NCBI GenBank assembly: GCA_905221605.1
Contig: CAJNDS010002164.1
Coordinates: 434,001 to 498,000, forward strand
Reading direction: 5' to 3'
DNA: 64,000 bases
Source: Symbiodinium natans
Taxonomy: Eukaryota; Sar; Dinophyceae; Suessiales; Symbiodiniaceae
The notes under the pieces are model-generated. The model saw only the letters and a program-made list of their open reading frames with translations, had not been told where the DNA came from and made no database searches. Each line of letters begins with the position of its first letter. Position 1 is the stretch's first letter. Shown one piece after another: positions 46,099 to 58,000 of the stretch. Position numbers and translations under genes: made by a program.

Positions 46099-49000
46099 GC
46101 TGGATTGGGGCCGGACGTACAGTGACTTACGGGGATCCTTTCCTTTAGATGCGGGTAGACAGGGCCTATCAGATAGGGGTGAGTGTGCGATCTGCTGTCA
46201 GCATGTTCTTTTTGCAATTTGTTGCAGGCTGGACAGACAAGTACGGGCGGAACTGCTGGCATGCCCTCGTGTGTAGCGCAGAGAAGAGTGGCGGCTTTTC
46301 TTCACAGGAAGCCTGCTGCAAGTGTGGGGGTGGCCACAGGGCTGGCACTCCATTTACTTACTACGTGGGGCCCTTGGTCATCGGACTGGAGAGCGATGAC
46401 GTCATTGGACACCCTGTGCCACGTACGGCCGCCAGCTATGCCGTGGACAAGGTGCATTGTCGAATCCAGTGTCTTGTCCACGTCTTTCCAGGGTTAGGGG
46501 TTGAGCTCCTGTGAGTAAGGGCTCTCAGCCTTGCTTGACGTGCATATTCTGAGAGGACTGCCAGCTTCTCCAGCACGGCTTCACCATTGATGCCGAGACA
46601 GGGCAGCTCAAGCTGAAGAACGGCTGCCAGAGAGTGGGCTGTGGAAAGATGGAAGCCTTCAGTGTGACCTGCGTCATTACAGCGAAGCAAGGACCGGGGG
46701 TAAGCGCTTCCAGCCAACTCCTGGTGTCGGTCCACAAAACGTTCTCCTATGGCAGCGCCCCTTTGATTTTCATTGGTGCGGCAACCTTCAGCCCAATTCC
46801 TTCTTCGCAAGGCTTTGATTCCTACCATTACCGCTTGAAAGACTGCTTGCCGCACATGCCGGGTCTCCAGGTCAACAGTGAAACAGGCGAGCTTTCCTGG
46901 AATGAGGCAAGCACAAGTGCCGGCGTGACGGGCATCTTCGATGGGCAGAATGCCACTCCAATCGCGGGCGGCAAGTGCTCAGTGATTCGAGAGGACGCTC
47001 CTGTCATAACGGGCACGGACAACGATTCGCCGACAGACGTGGCCGATGCTGTCGAAATCATTGTTTTAAAGCCCAACACGTGGAACTCCCTCGACTATGG
47101 CTTCTACGGCCCTTGCCTCAGTTTTGCAAGAATGGTGACGAACATACAACAGACTGTGACTTAAGGCCCGCTCTACGCTACCGTGGGCCAGGTGTTGCTG
47201 GCTTACGTTTTGCCATATTGGAAAACAGGGGCAGTTGATGGCTGTTGGGTAAAGGCGTTTTGATATACATATACATATATACACATGTATGTGTATGTAT
47301 ATTTATATTTATATTTATATTTATATTTATATTTAATATTTAATATTTAATATTTAATATTTAATATTTAATATTTGTATCTGTATTTGTATTTGTATTT
47401 ATATTCTATTCATATTTCTATTTCTATTCCTATTTCAATTTCTGGTATTTATATTGATATCTGTATTTATATATTTATATTTATATCTATCTTGTTTTGT
47501 GTTATACTATATTTTCTTGTATTGGATTGTATTCTGTTATATCATGTTATGTTTGTTATGTGATGTTATTGTGTATTAAACTACATTCTATTCTTGTTTA
47601 CTATATTCCCTAAAATTATATTCTATTCTATTATACTGTGATATATTTTATCATATTGTAAAAATATATTACATTACATTATATCATATTATCTTATCTG
47701 ATCTTATATTGTATTATGTTATATTATACGATATTATATTACATTAGTTTACATTATATTATATTCAATTATATTATGTTATATTATGTAATATTATATT
47801 ATATGATATTATATGATATGGTATGATATGATTATATTATATTCTATACGTGTTAGAACAGCGCCAGGCGTCGCCGACTTTGAAACCACAGCAATCAAAG
47901 GATTCCCTGCCGCCAACGCGCTTCTCTGTGCATGCTCAAGTACAGCGGCCTTGGTACTACCTGAGCCAGCAGGACCCCGTAGAAATTTTCACTTGCTGTG
48001 CCGCACAATTTCAATGGCTTTGGGTAGGGCAGGGAGTCTCGGATGTTCTCTGTTCATCAGGACGGGGGCAATGCTGTTCGCTGTGGCCGTTTCGGAACGA
48101 TCCAGTGTGCTTCTGATGACGGCGCGGTTTGCAAGAATGTCTCCAGAGGCAAGGTCGCTCCTGCAATTTCTCTGGTGGCGTTTGTTCCCACATCCCTTAA
48201 TTTAACGCATCCTCCAGTGTTGTCGAATTGGCCAGGTTCCTTGGCCGCCTGGGAAGCAATGGGTGGCATCACGGCCGCCCACCCCATCACACGGGCTTGC
48301 GGTGCAATCCGATCGGCAAATGGCGCAGACGCTTGCGAGCATCTCTCTTGTGGCAACTTCAACACCAAGCTGATGGGCTGTTTCAGGGACGAGGGGATGA
48401 GCGTTCCAGGCATTCCAGGCCTGGGCTTTGCCTCGGCATTTGCTGGAGGCTCTGTTGATGTTCAGAATGTTCCTGAGCCCAACAAGCCAGTGACCAACTG
48501 CGCGCTGCACTGCGCCGGCAAAAGGTACATGGCAGTTCAAAGTGGAAGCCTCTGCTTCTGTGGGGACACATTCCTTGCTTACGAAAGAGTTCCCAGCAGC
48601 GAGTGCAATGAGCCCTGTGAAGAGCCTCTGTATCCCAACGGCTGCGGTGGAAATCAAGGCAACTCTGTCTACAGGCTGACGGGTGACCCGGCGATCTTCG
48701 CCGCAGAAAACGAGACATGCCCAGCAGACTTCGTGCCACTCCAGGACTTCGAGCAGTGCATGAGCGGTTTGTTCGTTGAGGGGTCCCAGTACCAAGGAAC
48801 GTGGCAGGAGCCCGCATGCGAGGCTGGTTGGCCAGGGCCAGGGTGCTTCGAACTGGGTGGGCTGCTGTACTACAGCAACTGCCCGAGTGGACCTGCCTCA
48901 AGACCCCTGCACCGTGGAGTATGCTACAAAGCTTCTGATCATGGGGTGGCAGCCTCCAGCCTGCACGGCCGACCTACTCTGATCCCCTGGTCCGACGTGG

Positions 49001-52000
49001 AGCTCGGCTCTCCTGTCTATTCGGACATAGAGAGTAGGAATCACACCTTTGCCAGCTTCGGAAGTGGTTACCCTTCAAGCTGCTTCTATGTGAGGGCCTC
49101 GAACAACAAGACGTTGCCGGCAAGTGAGGTTTTCCTGACCCTGAACACGAGCTACCGCTCCACGGTGTACCTTGACTTCTTTATGCGAACGAATTTGGAG
49201 TGGGGCTTTCAAGATTGGCCAGACAGGGCCGAGTGGCAGCTGTCCCCATCGAGAGTTGGGATCTCGGCTTACGTTCCGGGACTGGTGGGGCCAGGTGCCG
49301 TTTACCAGAGAACCTTTGAACCGGGCTCGATTGAACTTTATGGTGCAGCCGCATCTACTGGCAACTACTTGGTCACGATCTGCAGGGAAGAGAACTTCTT
49401 TGAGTTCGATGTCCTCACGGGCTTAGGGGTATGGAAAGGATTTCACCTTTTCAGCTTGGACATCGCAAAGGGGGACCTCCGCTTGCAACCTGATGAGAAC
49501 ATTGCCACCGTGCTGGACTCCTCAGGCACCCGCCAGAGTTTGGCGTTGGAGCTCACCCTTTTCGCACACTACGAGTGGATGCCTCTAGGACGTGGACCCG
49601 TGCTTGCCTACACCTTGCCAATCGAGGTGCGAGACAACACCTGCTGGTTGCAGCAGCATGGGCTGAAGTTTGGAGCTCGAAGCGTACTTGCACCAAGCTC
49701 GGACATGGCAGTGTGCAAAGCCAAATGTCGCTCCAGACCACAATGCTCTCATATTGCCGTGCAAAGTGGGACGTGTTATGAATACTCCCAGCTTTGTGAC
49801 GAACATGGTGGCTGTGCGTACAGCGGGGTGTCCGCACAAATGCGCTTCCCATCTTGCGGCGAGAGGAGCATTTGCTTGGATGTTCAGGTTGGTGGCTATC
49901 ACTATCTGTCAGGTGAATACTGTCCAAATGGCGAGAATGCGAAGTCAGGGGGCTTGGTGTATCGCAAGTCCGGACCAACGGAGCAGGATTCTTTCTGGTT
50001 ACAGAGAGACGGCCAAGAAGGCTGCGAGTGGGTCCTAAAAGAGCTGAGCGTTTTTGATCAGAAGGACGATGCAGCCTCTTACGTGGAGCTTCACGGACGG
50101 CAGGCCGCTTGCTTTCGAACTCCATCGCCTTCGTCCGCATACGACTCAATCGGTTCCTTCGACCTTGTGCATGCCGCCTTCACAGCCAGCCCAGTGAGTG
50201 GCCAGATGGACATCAGTGGCTTGGCGGCATACAGACCTGTTGGTTTGCCACTCGGCCTGCCCCCCCAAACACTTGGGCCTGAGGTAGCGGCGACAGCTCC
50301 ACCTACACTGTCGGGCTCTCTGTCTCTTCATGCGGGCCTCCGAATCTCACGCTGTCTGATGCAGAGGCGCAGGATGCCGCTGCAGATGGGACCGAGGGCA
50401 CGCAAGTGCCACCAATTGTGCCGGACGACCCTTCCACTGCCCTTCCAGACGACCACTGGCTTCACCCCTGCGAGTGTGTGCCTGCCACCTGGGACAAGGA
50501 AGCTCCTGTTTCTGCTGAGGCTAGGGCCTTGATCCCCCCCGGCAGCGGCAACACGTTTTACCCGGGGCCTATCAGGATTGTCACGGGATCCTTCGTTTGT
50601 GGCCTGCATTCTTTGGTCAACGTTCTCATCGAAGATGACCTGGAGACCTTGGACACGGAGTCTTGTGAGCAGAAGCACCTCCCCTGCAGGTTGCCAGTTC
50701 TTTGCAGTTCTCTGGAGTTCTCTTTGCTGTTCTCTTTGCTGTTGCTATGGCGGTGCTGTTGCTCCTAAGGTGCTCAGAAGATCCGAGGTGCCGCTTCTTT
50801 TTCACCGGGCAGGTGGTGGGCAAGGGCCAGTGCAGGCTGTACAGCAGTTGCGACACGCTCTTTCGAGAGCTGGGCCTGGATGGCAGTCTTTTCGGCTGGC
50901 CTGCAGGTCCGGTGTGTGCCCTAAGCAATGCACAGCTCTGCTGGCAAAGCACCAAGCGCCGTCAGCACCTGGGTGCCTTCTACACCGACACTCCCGACGC
51001 AGCCGACACAGTGTCCGCGCACCCCAAGTGCCTCTACGAGGACCTCTACGAGCAGTGCGACCAAAAGCTGATGCTCGGGGGCACAGACCTGCAAGCTTGC
51101 TCCATTTGCTCGTATGTCCTCCTCTCCGAGAACAAGCCGCTTTGCAAAGCCATCTTGTACGAGTCTGGCGATTTTGCGTCTTTTTCAGGAAAGAGCCTGA
51201 CAGTGCCCGAGGATACGGCTGTGGACCTGAAAGCCGAAATTCATAGGGACACGTTCTTGGGTGGCAACTCTGGGGTTGGTTTCAGCTTCTTCCTCTCCAT
51301 GAAGGTCTTGGGGAGTGGGTGCCAAGCAAATGTCACCCGAGAAGACGACACAGCCAGTGGCACCATTGTCTCGGTTGATACCTACGCGGAAGGCGACTAT
51401 GGGCCAACCGAGTTGGAGCTTTGGCGTTTGGCGGATCCTAACGGCGGTCATGGCCGTCCCTTTGCGGTGCATGTTTTTGCGGTGACGACCACTACCACCA
51501 CCGCCTTGCCACCGCTGGCTCAGAACTTAGCCTTGGGCAGTGAGGTCACCGTCTGGGCATCTTCCCAGAAGTTCCCAAACTTTCCACCTGAGAGAGTCAT
51601 CGACAGCATAGCAAATCAGGGATGGTATCCGGCTCCACCCTCCAGCTTGGATGGAAGTGAAGGAGCGGAGTGGATCGCAATGGACCTGGGAGCGACGTAT
51701 GTTCTGTCAAGGGCAACGATCCACCGCTTCCGTCAGCACAGGGGTCAGTTCACAATCCAAAGCAGCCAAGATCGAAGCAGTTGGGTGGATATGGGCTACT
51801 GGAGTGGTGACGAAGTGGACGTGGTCAACATCTCTCTTCACGGGCAGGCGCAATACCTACGGCTGATTTGTGAGCCCGTGGTCAACGAAACCAATGCCTG
51901 CTATATTGGGGAGTGGAAGGTCTACGGCACCAGGCCCAAAAGGCCGCTGCCCACGGCCTTCCGCCACGGGGCGGCGCTCCGCCTGAGGTGTTGGGGCGAG

Positions 52001-55000
52001 CGTTTCGCCTCGGTGGCCTCGGCAACCACCTCGGAGCTGAGCTGCATCGCCGGGCGCTGGGCCAACAGCGTGGGGACGACGGGCCCGAATCTGGAATGCC
52101 AGGCCTGCACAGGGTCCTATCAGATTCTAACCTTTCCGACATATATGGCAAGGCCAAGCCCCCATTCCCTTGATGCTTGTTCGGGTGGATTTATTACTCC
52201 GCTGCGCAGGCTATGTTAAACCCACATGTTCGCGACTCCGCGACTCCGCAACATGTTCATGTCTTGGTAGGTCGAAACTTTAGTCCTGTCCATGTCGTCC
52301 GCTGTTGCATCCTTTCGCCCCTTCCACGCCAGGCCTGTGTTCAAGTTGTGAATCCCGTGTACGCTCAGATTGACCAAGAGGTCTTCTTTGCAAGCAAGCG
52401 GAAGGTGGACATTCAGATCGACCTCTCAGGCGGTCGTCAGATGCTGAACATCACCGTTCCCCAAAGGCATGGGCAACTGTTCGTGGTCAGCCAGTTCGTC
52501 GCGGAAAGCACCCCAGCCATTTCCCCAGAGCTTCGACGCTTCCGAGCAGCACAGGTCGAGGTGGAGGGCGTGTGCCTGGTAGAGGAGAGGGGTCGATTTC
52601 AAGGTGTTTCATGCCAGCGCGCGTCTTCACGATCATTCTGGGATGTCCAGCGCATCAGCCAGCGCTTCTTCGACCAGGTGCGCGATGCGAACGTTCTCTT
52701 CGAGCAAGTTGGTCCTTGGGTGTCCGGCGAGCACAAGCAGCTGCTCCAGTCCTTGACGCTGAGCCTGAGGTGGGTGGTTGTCAAGATATATGCTTTTTGG
52801 ATCCCCATTACAATACGGCACCTAATATTTAGGGTACCCATGGGTACCCCAAAAAGGGATCATGATTTTGACAACCGCCCAGGTGTCAATCGGGTGAGGT
52901 CGTTCGCAAGGTCAGCTTCGCCCGGCCGGTCATCCCCAAATTCGAGGGTTGCTACGTGGACAGCCAGAATGCCCGTGCGTTCCCTACCCATACGCTGATG
53001 AACGCCGATGTTCCCAATGTGGTGGCGGAGTGTGAAAGTATCTGTCTTGGCAAGCCCTACATGGCCATTCAAGCTGGGCATCACTGCTTTTGTGGTGACA
53101 GCCTTGCGGCATTGGGGGAGGAACCATACACGATAGTGAAGAATTCTGAGTGCAACTCGCACGTGGGGCCAGCTTGTCCGCAACGACATTTCTGTGGTGG
53201 GCCTTTCCGGAATTCGGTGTTCAGGCTTTACAAGCGATCAGCCGAGGCCGAAGATCTGCAACTCGGAATGTCAGGCGGCTGCACCTTGGCAACTACCTTC
53301 GGCCCAACAACCGAGCAGACTCTTCCCTTGGGATTCGGCGTGCGAAATGGAGATGGGCGCTGTCTCACAATGAGCACTCCGAGCAATCAGACAGTGGCGC
53401 AGTCTGCGAAAGCTTGTACCGGTGGGGAGGATCAAAGCTTCACGGCCATCCTCGCAAGTTCCCTGGAAGTGCCTAGTACCTGGCAAAACCTGGAGTCTGA
53501 GAAGATTATCCTCCTCAGTCAGCGGGATGAGTCGAAGGTCTTTTTCCGCGAGGGCGCGAAACTCGTGGAGCCACAGTTTACTTGGCAGACTACGGGGGAG
53601 CTTTCCTTCGATGCAACGGGAGTGTTTGGATTGGGGGGAGGGCCCAGGTACTTGATCGCAGATGGCAAGGAGGCTGGGCGGTTTCAATGGGAAAACATGA
53701 GTTCAATGAGAATTTTCATATATTGTCACTTTGCCTCCACGTCACTAGGGCAGGGACTTCTCGAGAGCCCCGTGTGTCTCGTGTGACTAGTGGGCCTTGG
53801 TCAGATCTCGTCAGGCCCTCCTTCAGAATGCCATCGGAAAGGCTGTTGCAGAAGCGGAGCAATTTCAATGGTCAACGGTGAGCTTTGGCGTGGCAGACGA
53901 GCTGCAGGCTGACGTTAGCACACCTTGCTGTAGCCTCTCCAAGCTCCTTGAAATCATCTGCAAATCCTGTTACCATCCCTTCCATCTCTTCCCCCTCAGT
54001 CTGATGAGACATCTCGGGGGTAACAGTTGAGGGCTGCGGAGCAGGTGCTGTGCCCTCCTGGGCAGTTGATTCACAGCCTGGAGAAGGAGGCTCTGCGCCT
54101 GCGGTGGCGATGTGCCAGCGTTGCCGGAGTCGGAGCCTGCGAAGAAAAGGAGACGCTGGCGGCGTCCGACAACATGCAGCAAGCCCTCAAAGCGGTTGAC
54201 GCTTGGTGAGACCGCAGCTCTAAATTTCAGTACTTGCGAAACATCGGAGTTTTTTCTCGTTCATGAAGGGAAAGCTCTGTTAAAAATCCACCTTTCTTGG
54301 CTGAGGACATGGACTGTGGCCGGGAGGCCGGCTTGCGGGAAATCCGAGCAGAAGCCGACCCAGGAGGCGCATCGATTCGCTTCCGCTACCTTTGCTGCTC
54401 CCTGGACGCAGCTCCGATTGCGGTCCGGCCCGTACCGGTACCGCTTCAAGAGGCCTTCCTCACCACTTCGATCCAAAGCTTTGAAGGCATCTACTGCCCT
54501 ACTCGGATAGATGGCTCTGGGCGACCATCGTTCCAGCAGAAATACTCCTTCAAGAACATGTCAGCTACAACAGGGAGCACGCTGTCGTATGATCGGCGGC
54601 AGGGTCTCTGGTGTCTCCAAGATGGCGGCCGATGTGCGCCAAGCGACGCTGTGCACCCTTTGGAGGCTTTGGAAGGCGGCAGGCTGGGAGGCCTTGACTG
54701 GCAAGTGGTGCGTGTGAGCAACTTCAACACCGAGTTCGAGTCTCGTGGCGTCCGCCCTCCTCCAGCAGCCACCGTTCGCTTGCCTGCGAAGCCCCCAAAG
54801 CCCCCATCCTTGATTCGCTTTGAGGGCATCGATCCAGAGGTTGCGGAAGAGTGCAAGGATGAAAGCCATCCCGGAACCGAAACCTTCGATGCTGAGAGAA
54901 TGAGTGAGGTGGCATCAGGCCTTGGCCCAGAAAACCCCTGCCACTACGTGAGCATGAGCTGGACCAACAGGAAAGATAAGACCGAGCAAAATGCCATCAC

Positions 55001-58000
55001 CTACCGAACGGTGAAAGAGTGCTCTGACCGGGAGATCGAGGCTGCGCTCGCTGGGGCACGGACTTCCCGGGACCAGACGGCAGTGGACTTGTCATTCCAA
55101 GCTTTTGCAGATATCTACGAAGCTGTGGGTGCCTTTCTGCCGAACTCGCACGTCAATGCAATCTTCGGAGGGCTGGGAATCAAGACTGGCGCGCAGCTCG
55201 CAGCAGCTGCCAAGATCCCAAAGGCCGTCGCAAGCCTTGTCTCAGGAGCAGTCTTTGCCGACAAGCGCATCAATAGTGCCGAAGACGATGCAAAGGACTG
55301 CAGTAGCCTTCAGCACGGGCTTGCTCGTGCCTTCTGTGACGTGCACTGCGTCAGGGATGCTGTCAAGAGTGGAGATGCGGCCATCCGGGAGAGCCTTGAA
55401 AGTGCTGTGGAGGTCATGGGGGAGAACATGAAGCTCCTCTTCGACTTCTACCTGGGAGGTTCAACTGACGCCACTGCGAATGCTTTGACACAGTCTGAGG
55501 CCATTCGTTCTGGCATTACAACGCGCTTCCAGGAAATGCGAACCATGGCTGCGTCACTGCCTCTAAATTTGGCGGCGTCATCTGCGAGCCAAAGAGCCGT
55601 CACCAGCTTCAGCTCACGCATGAAGGAGATGAGGGAAGCCATCGACTTCACACGGGTAAATGCCTCGCTCCAGTGCAAGGGCATGGCGGAGGAAGTCCAC
55701 GACTTGCATCGTATGCTCTTGCATCTCACGAGTACCCAAGGGCTGACTTCAGCGCAATCAGTGCAAAGGAGCTCTGCCGAGTATGTGCGACACATGAATG
55801 GCATACTCAAGACCAAAGCGCACACCCTCGGCATCTATCGGCATGCATCGCTGAGACGCGAGGGCCGTGAGGGCCGCGAGGGCCTGCATGGCGTCGTGAA
55901 GATGTCGGAGCTTCTTGTGGCGGTACAAGAGCAATCCCTGAGCTCGGTGCTGCAGGCATTGGACTCCACATGGTGGCAACTTCGCAGAGAACTGGACCGC
56001 TACCTGGATGCCATCGAGGCTTGTGGGCGACATGGTTTAGGTTTTGTTGACTTGACTGTTCTGAGACGTTGTGGGACCTTGATGCCAGGACTACCTCTCC
56101 AAGTTTCAGAGCGCCCTACAACTGCTGGAAGCCTATACCGACAGGTGGGCTGTTCAAGAGCCAGACGGCTTCTTGGTGCGTGCGCATGTGTACACTGCCA
56201 TTGCACGAACCCACAATCACGAGAGTTGTCTGGAGGTGCACGGCTGGGTTCTCCAGTTTGAAGGCTGCCTATGCCGCGTCAGAGCGAGCAGACCGCCACG
56301 CGCATCAGACGCTGAAGGAAGTGTGGAGTACGGCGGTTCCACTGGTAGGCCCGTCTTTCTTGGGCGTCTGCGGTAGTCGAGATTGCCTGAACTTTCTTCT
56401 TGTGTAGTCGGCGAACCTGGGGCTGCAGGCCTGCTGGCGTCGCAGATCGTGGACAGCGACCTTCTGCACCGCATGGCCATCCATGACGCGCTTCCCTCGC
56501 ATGAGAAACTCCACTGTGGCAGTGCTGTCGGCGCCAGCGCAGCGAACATCACAATGGACATGCTGGATGCCGGGCACCCAGATCCAGTTGAGTTGTGGCC
56601 CTCGTTTTCAGCTCCTGGCCTTGAGAGCCAACCCAAAGGTTTAGCCAAGAGCAGCGGTCTGTGCAAGCTTCAGACTATGTGTACAGCAAACTCAGCTAAA
56701 CATCGCTTTGCTTTCCCACAGGCCGGGCTCTTTGGGCAGACGCTCCAGCAGTTGCAAGCGCTCTTCAGCGAGATGTATCTTCTCCAGGATCGCCTGGAGT
56801 CCAAGGATTCGGAAGCTCCAGTGCTTTTCGAAGCCCAGGAGCGCCTTGTACACGCTTTCAACGAGACCCTTGGCGAGGCGATCCGAAGCGTGCAGAGCTC
56901 CTTGCGCATGCGGTGTGACGGCGCAGACGGAAGCGACGTGGGCAGCTTGCTGCAGACCAGGAGTGAGCCTGGCCGCCCCAAATTTTTCAGACGATCTCGG
57001 AGACGCTCAAGGAGACATCCCAACAATCCCAATGCCCCAAGGTGGAGACAGTACCGACCAGTTTCAACGACTCCAACGGCTCCAACGACTCCGACAACTC
57101 CAACGACTCCAACGGCTCCAACGACTCCAACGACTCCAACAACCCCAACGACTCCGACGACTCCGACGACTCCACCGACTCCAACGACTCCAACGTCAAC
57201 GCTCGGTCCGATCGGCCTTGCACGCCCTCCGGCTACTGAGCAGATTCAACTGACAGGATCCTGCAGCAACATGTGTGGAGGTAGCAGTGCCAGCTGCTTC
57301 TGCGACGTCTCCTGCATGGACTTCGGTGACTGCTGCTCTGATTTCTTGCAGTCTTGCACGGGCAGCTGTTCAGGCAAGTGCGGGGAGAGCGAGCTTCCGA
57401 CATCTGACGGAAGCCTCTGCTCTTGCGACTCCCGGTGTCTTAAAGTTGGAGACTGCTGTCCAGACTTCCTGGACACTTGCGCATGTCAGGTTCAAGGCTG
57501 CGTCGGCAGCATCTTCGATGCAACCTCAAGCCAAAACTGCTCCTGCCTTCCATCCTGCAGTGTAGACCCCGATGATCCCAACGATTCGGCCTGCTGCGGG
57601 GACGCCGCAGTCTGCGCCGCAGCTGAAGAACGTGCGCTGCTGGCTGGAGACCTTGTACCCGTCCCCATGGACTCCTGCTTGAATCGGTGCCTTCAGCAAG
57701 CTCCCGCCGGGTGTGGCTGCAGTGCCAGCTGCGCTCGAGATAACACTTGCTGCGATGACTATGTCCCCTGCTGCGGCCAAGGCCTGTACACTCAGTATGC
57801 ACTATCACATGCTAGCGCCCTTACCGAGCTCAGCACTCAAGAAAAGAACACTGCAAGGTTCGACAAGCCCACTTCTACAGCAAAGTAAGGTATCTGTCGG
57901 GCTTCTCGAAGCGGTTTGCATCAGCATTCAAAATCTACGAAAGCATAGAGAAAGCCAGTTGGAGGGGGCACATGGCACACGCATGCCTTCCAGAACTGTC

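Noticed and set aside
50250-50380. Apparent frameshift in the giant gene at a C7 tract
   Set aside because: A GT-AG intron (50284-50372) with a pyrimidine-rich 3' end explains the frame change without an indel.
56987-57223. Minus-strand Glu-Ser-Leu repeat protein and plus-strand Asp-Ser-Asn repeat protein
   Set aside because: Other-frame readings of the 9-bp coding minisatellite of the Thr-Pro linker.
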